Assembly (NCBI GenBank): GCA_013416795.1
Contig: RQSC01000015.1
Coordinates: forward strand, 748,146-775,495
Direction of reading: 5' to 3'
Length of the DNA: 27,350 bases
DNA from: Prasinococcaceae sp. CCMP 1430
Lineage: Eukaryota; Prasinodermophyta; Palmophyllophyceae; Prasinococcales; Prasinococcaceae
How positions within the stretch are numbered: the first letter of the stretch is position 1; every line of letters starts with the position of its first letter. Shown one piece after another: positions 25,654 through 27,350 of this stretch. The translations under genes and the position numbers were made by a program. The notes beneath the pieces are model-generated. The model was not told the DNA's origin, ran no database searches, and saw only the letters and a program-made list of their open reading frames with translations.

Positions 25654-27177
25654 TTACGCCCTGCTGGCCTTCTTCGGCGGCGGGTCGTCGCTGAGCTTCG
25701 CGATGAGCGCCCACTTGCTCTTGGGCAGCGTCGTCCTCAGGCGGCAGATCCTGCCGTTGCCCACGTCGTTGCCCTCCACGCCGCACACCTTGACCAGGTT
25801 CCTCCACTTGTCCTTGAGCTCCTGCGGCGTGCGCGTCTCAAGCATGTGCGGGTTGCCCTCCTTGATGGCCTTCCAACTGTTGGCGCCGTGGTTCTCCACT
25901 CCGTCGATGAGCGCGATCAGCTCGGCCTCCTCCATGCGCGGCTTGCGAGCGGACTTCGCGCCGTCGGCGGTGCTCTTGGGCTCCTTCTTCTCCTTCTTCT
26001 CCGCGGGCTTCTTCTCCTTGGCGTCGTCGTCGCCCTTCTTCTTCCTCTTGGACTGCTTCTCGTCCTTGCTCTTGATGTTCAGGCTGAGCGTCGGATCCGG
26101 CCCCATGCCGTACTGGTCCATCGGCTTGTCGTCCTCCTCGAGCTTGGTCGACTTAGCGCCCTTCCCCCACTTGAGCGTTTGCTGGCGCGGGTGGATCTTG
26201 CCCTTGGAGGCCTCCTGGATGCGCTTCTTGAGGGTCGCCACGGTGGCGTCCTTGCGGATCTTGATCTGGAACTTCTTGAGCGACTCATCCTCAATCTTGT
26301 CGCACTTGATGGTCACGGTGATGGCCTGGCGCTTGCCCGGGGTGGCGGCCGAGCCCTCTTTCTTGTCCTTCTTGTCCTTCTTCTCCTTGGGCGTGCGCGC
26401 CATGCGCACGGGCTTGTTGGCGAGGTGGGGCGGGAGCGGCGGCACGACCTCTGGGTCGTACTTGTAGGCGTGGCAGAGCTTCTTCTTGAGCCACTTGGCG
26501 TTGCCCGAGTTGGTCGTCATGTTGAAGATGTGCTGGAAGTGCTGGCGCAGCTCCTTGATGTTGCAGTGCAGCGGGTGCGGGAGCTCGTCGGGCGGGGACG
26601 GCACGTTCTCCGGGATGAAGATCTTGACCGGGCGGCCCTGCGGCTTCTTCGGGCCGTCCGAGTCCTTCTTGGGCTTGCGCGGCTTCTTCTCCTTCTTCTC
26701 GCCGTCCTTCTTGTCCTTCTTGGCCGCCGCCTTCTTCTCCTTGGGCTCCTTGGGCTTCTTCTCCTTCTTCTCCTTGGGGGGCTTGTCCGCCTTGGGCTTC
26801 TTCATCGGGCGCTTGGACGGGTCGCCTTTGACCGCGATGCCGGCAGCCTCGTACGCCTTCTTGAGCTTGTTGCGCATCCACTCGGCGTTCGACGAGGTGG
26901 GCGCCTTCTTGAACACGTGCTCGAAGTGCTTCTTCAGGTCGGGCATGCCGGCCTCGAGCAGCGGGACGAAGTCCATCGGCGGCTCCTCGATGGTCTCGGG
27001 GGCCTTGATCTTCTCGGGGCGACCGCCCTTGGACACCGGGGTGTTGGGGTCCTTGATCTTCTTGGCCTTCTTCGGCTTGTCCTTCTTGACCTTCTTCTCC
27101 GGCTTGGCCGCGGTCGTCGCGGTCGACTTCTGCGGCGAGTCGACCGTCGCGGCGATCTTGGCCTTCTTCACCACCAT
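25654..27177 (-). CDS. Telobox-Myb protein with ubiquitin-like domain (plant TRFL/TRP-like telomere binder)
   Basis: A 507-aa single-exon nuclear protein, start MVVKKAKIAATVD. It is very Lys-rich. Two copies of a module occur at residues about 52-112 and 182-243: GRPEKIKAPE then KKHFEHVFKKAPTSSNAEWM, and GRPVKIFIPE then RQHFQHIFNMTTNSGNAKWL, each opening with an AT-hook-like GRP. They are separated by Lys/Glu/Pro repeats (KEKKEKKPKEPKEKK). A ubiquitin-like domain covers about 283-365 (ITVTIKCDKIEDESLKKFQI to PDPTLSLNI). A single Myb repeat lies at about 411-467: RKPRMEEAELIALIDGVENH then TPQELKDKWRNLVKVCGV, in which LKDKWRNL is the telobox signature of proteins that bind double-stranded TTAGGG/TTTAGGG repeats. 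Plant TRFL proteins combine the same ubiquitin-like and C-terminal telobox Myb parts. Its last 41 bp lie inside the tandem duplication. Lys-rich composition also suits general chromatin binding. Confidence 0.83.
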   Translation of the reverse strand: MVVKKAKIAATVDSPQKSTATTAAKPEKKVKKDKPKKAKKIKDPNTPVSKGGRPEKIKAPETIEEPPMDFVPLLEAGMPDLKKHFEHVFKKAPTSSNAEWMRNKLKKAYEAAGIAVKGDPSKRPMKKPKADKPPKEKKEKKPKEPKEKKAAAKKDKKDGEKKEKKPRKPKKDSDGPKKPQGRPVKIFIPENVPSPPDELPHPLHCNIKELRQHFQHIFNMTTNSGNAKWLKKKLCHAYKYDPEVVPPLPPHLANKPVRMARTPKEKKDKKDKKEGSAATPGKRQAITVTIKCDKIEDESLKKFQIKIRKDATVATLKKRIQEASKGKIHPRQQTLKWGKGAKSTKLEEDDKPMDQYGMGPDPTLSLNIKSKDEKQSKRKKKGDDDAKEKKPAEKKEKKEPKSTADGAKSARKPRMEEAELIALIDGVENHGANSWKAIKEGNPHMLETRTPQELKDKWRNLVKVCGVEGNDVGNGRICRLRTTLPKSKWALIAKLSDDPPPKKASRA

Positions 27178-27350
27178 GGCTGCTGGTGGGGTGCGGCTGG
27201 TAGGCTGCGAGCGGCGGCGGGGGCCGTCGGTGTCAGCGACGCTGCATGTGTTGCCGCGAGGAACGACTTTGAGGCGTGAAGGGGGCGTGGGAGGGGGGCG
27301 GCTGGCGCGCCCGCCCGCCGCGCGGCCCCGACGCGCGGTACGGCGGTCCG
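27178..27350 (-). promoter_or_regulatory. 5' flank of telobox-Myb gene
   Basis: GC-rich leader/promoter DNA up to the window edge. No specific element is recognised. Confidence 0.3.

Larger units (their letters stand above)
22453..25694 (+). repeat. Perfect head-to-tail duplication, two units of 1,621 bp
   Basis: Unit 1 is 22453-24073 and unit 2 is 24074-25694, a constant offset of 1,621 bp. Every line compared is identical, and the translations in several frames on both strands are identical. Bases just outside the units differ (22452 C versus 24073 A; 24074 T versus 25695 G), so the junction has no microhomology. Each unit contains the C-terminal 1.4 kb of the SRA/Tudor gene, the convergent intergenic region, and the last 41 bp of the telobox-Myb gene. 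Confidence 0.95.

Noticed and set aside
22453-25694. Duplicated unit as a transposable element
   Set aside because: No terminal inverted repeats, no target-site duplication and no transposase or reverse transcriptase; it is made of two partial host genes.
25561-27279. Plus-strand 572-codon Leu-rich frame that looks like a membrane protein
   Set aside because: Its Leu-rich runs are the reverse complement of Lys-rich codons (AAG to CTT) of the telobox-Myb gene.
1-27350. tRNA, rRNA or viral genes
   Set aside because: No tRNA-like cloverleaf, rRNA segment or viral hallmark protein was recognised on either strand.

Overview
The window is nuclear DNA from a GC-rich photosynthetic microalga. Support for this comes from GT-AG spliceosomal introns of about 125-190 bp, long Ala/Arg/Pro-rich proteins with strongly G/C third codon positions, eukaryote-only gene families (bHLH, BET bromodomain, MRG, SRA, Dbp5 helicase, eukaryotic GluRS), and proteins of plastid or plant/algal character (DUF3172 protein, plant-like heme-oxygenase fold, plant-like telobox Myb). 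A haptophyte or another GC-rich alga fits; the exact lineage cannot be fixed from sequence reading alone. Genes alternate in strand and are tightly packed, with short convergent 3' ends and divergent promoter regions.

Layout: 366-1828 (+) bHLH-ACT transcription factor, 5' end unresolved; 1955-4183 (-) cytosolic-type glutamyl-tRNA synthetase with a GST-like N-domain; 4589-5345 (+) mitochondrial RidA enamine deaminase in three exons; 5725-6534 (-) lipid-droplet-type amphipathic helical protein; 7238-8575 (+) degenerate heme-oxygenase-fold protein; 8632-10349 (-) Dbp5/LOS4-type DEAD-box helicase in two exons; 11127-13890 (+) unrecognised low-complexity protein; 13963-15025 (-) DUF3172 plastid-type membrane protein running into a 200-N gap (15026-15225); 15226-about 16156 (+) BET-type bromodomain protein; 16305-17852 (+) biosynthetic threonine deaminase, whose frame is open back into the bromodomain gene; 17980-about 19185 (-) MRG-domain protein in at least three exons; 19548-23864 (+) a 1438-aa double-Tudor/SRA/DDT/WHIM chromatin protein; 24073-25485 (+) a tandemly duplicated fragment of its C-terminus; 25654-27177 (-) ubiquitin-like plus telobox-Myb telomere-binding-type protein.

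The right-hand 12 kb is rich in chromatin readers: acetyl-lysine (bromodomain), H3K36-type or acetyltransferase scaffold (MRG), methylated DNA plus histone methyl-lysine (SRA, Tudor) and telomeric DNA (telobox Myb). RidA removes the reactive enamine/imine made by threonine deaminase, so these two genes are metabolically linked although 11 kb apart.

The two strongest observations are (i) a single protein that joins the UHRF1-like pair Tudor-SRA to the DDT/WHIM modules of ISWI-type remodeler subunits, and (ii) an apparently perfect 1,621-bp head-to-tail duplication whose junction creates a new in-frame ATG for a 470-aa C-terminal fragment. The second may be recent biology or an assembly artefact. 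A third item is the absence of any stop codon between the acidic tail next to the bromodomain and the threonine deaminase.
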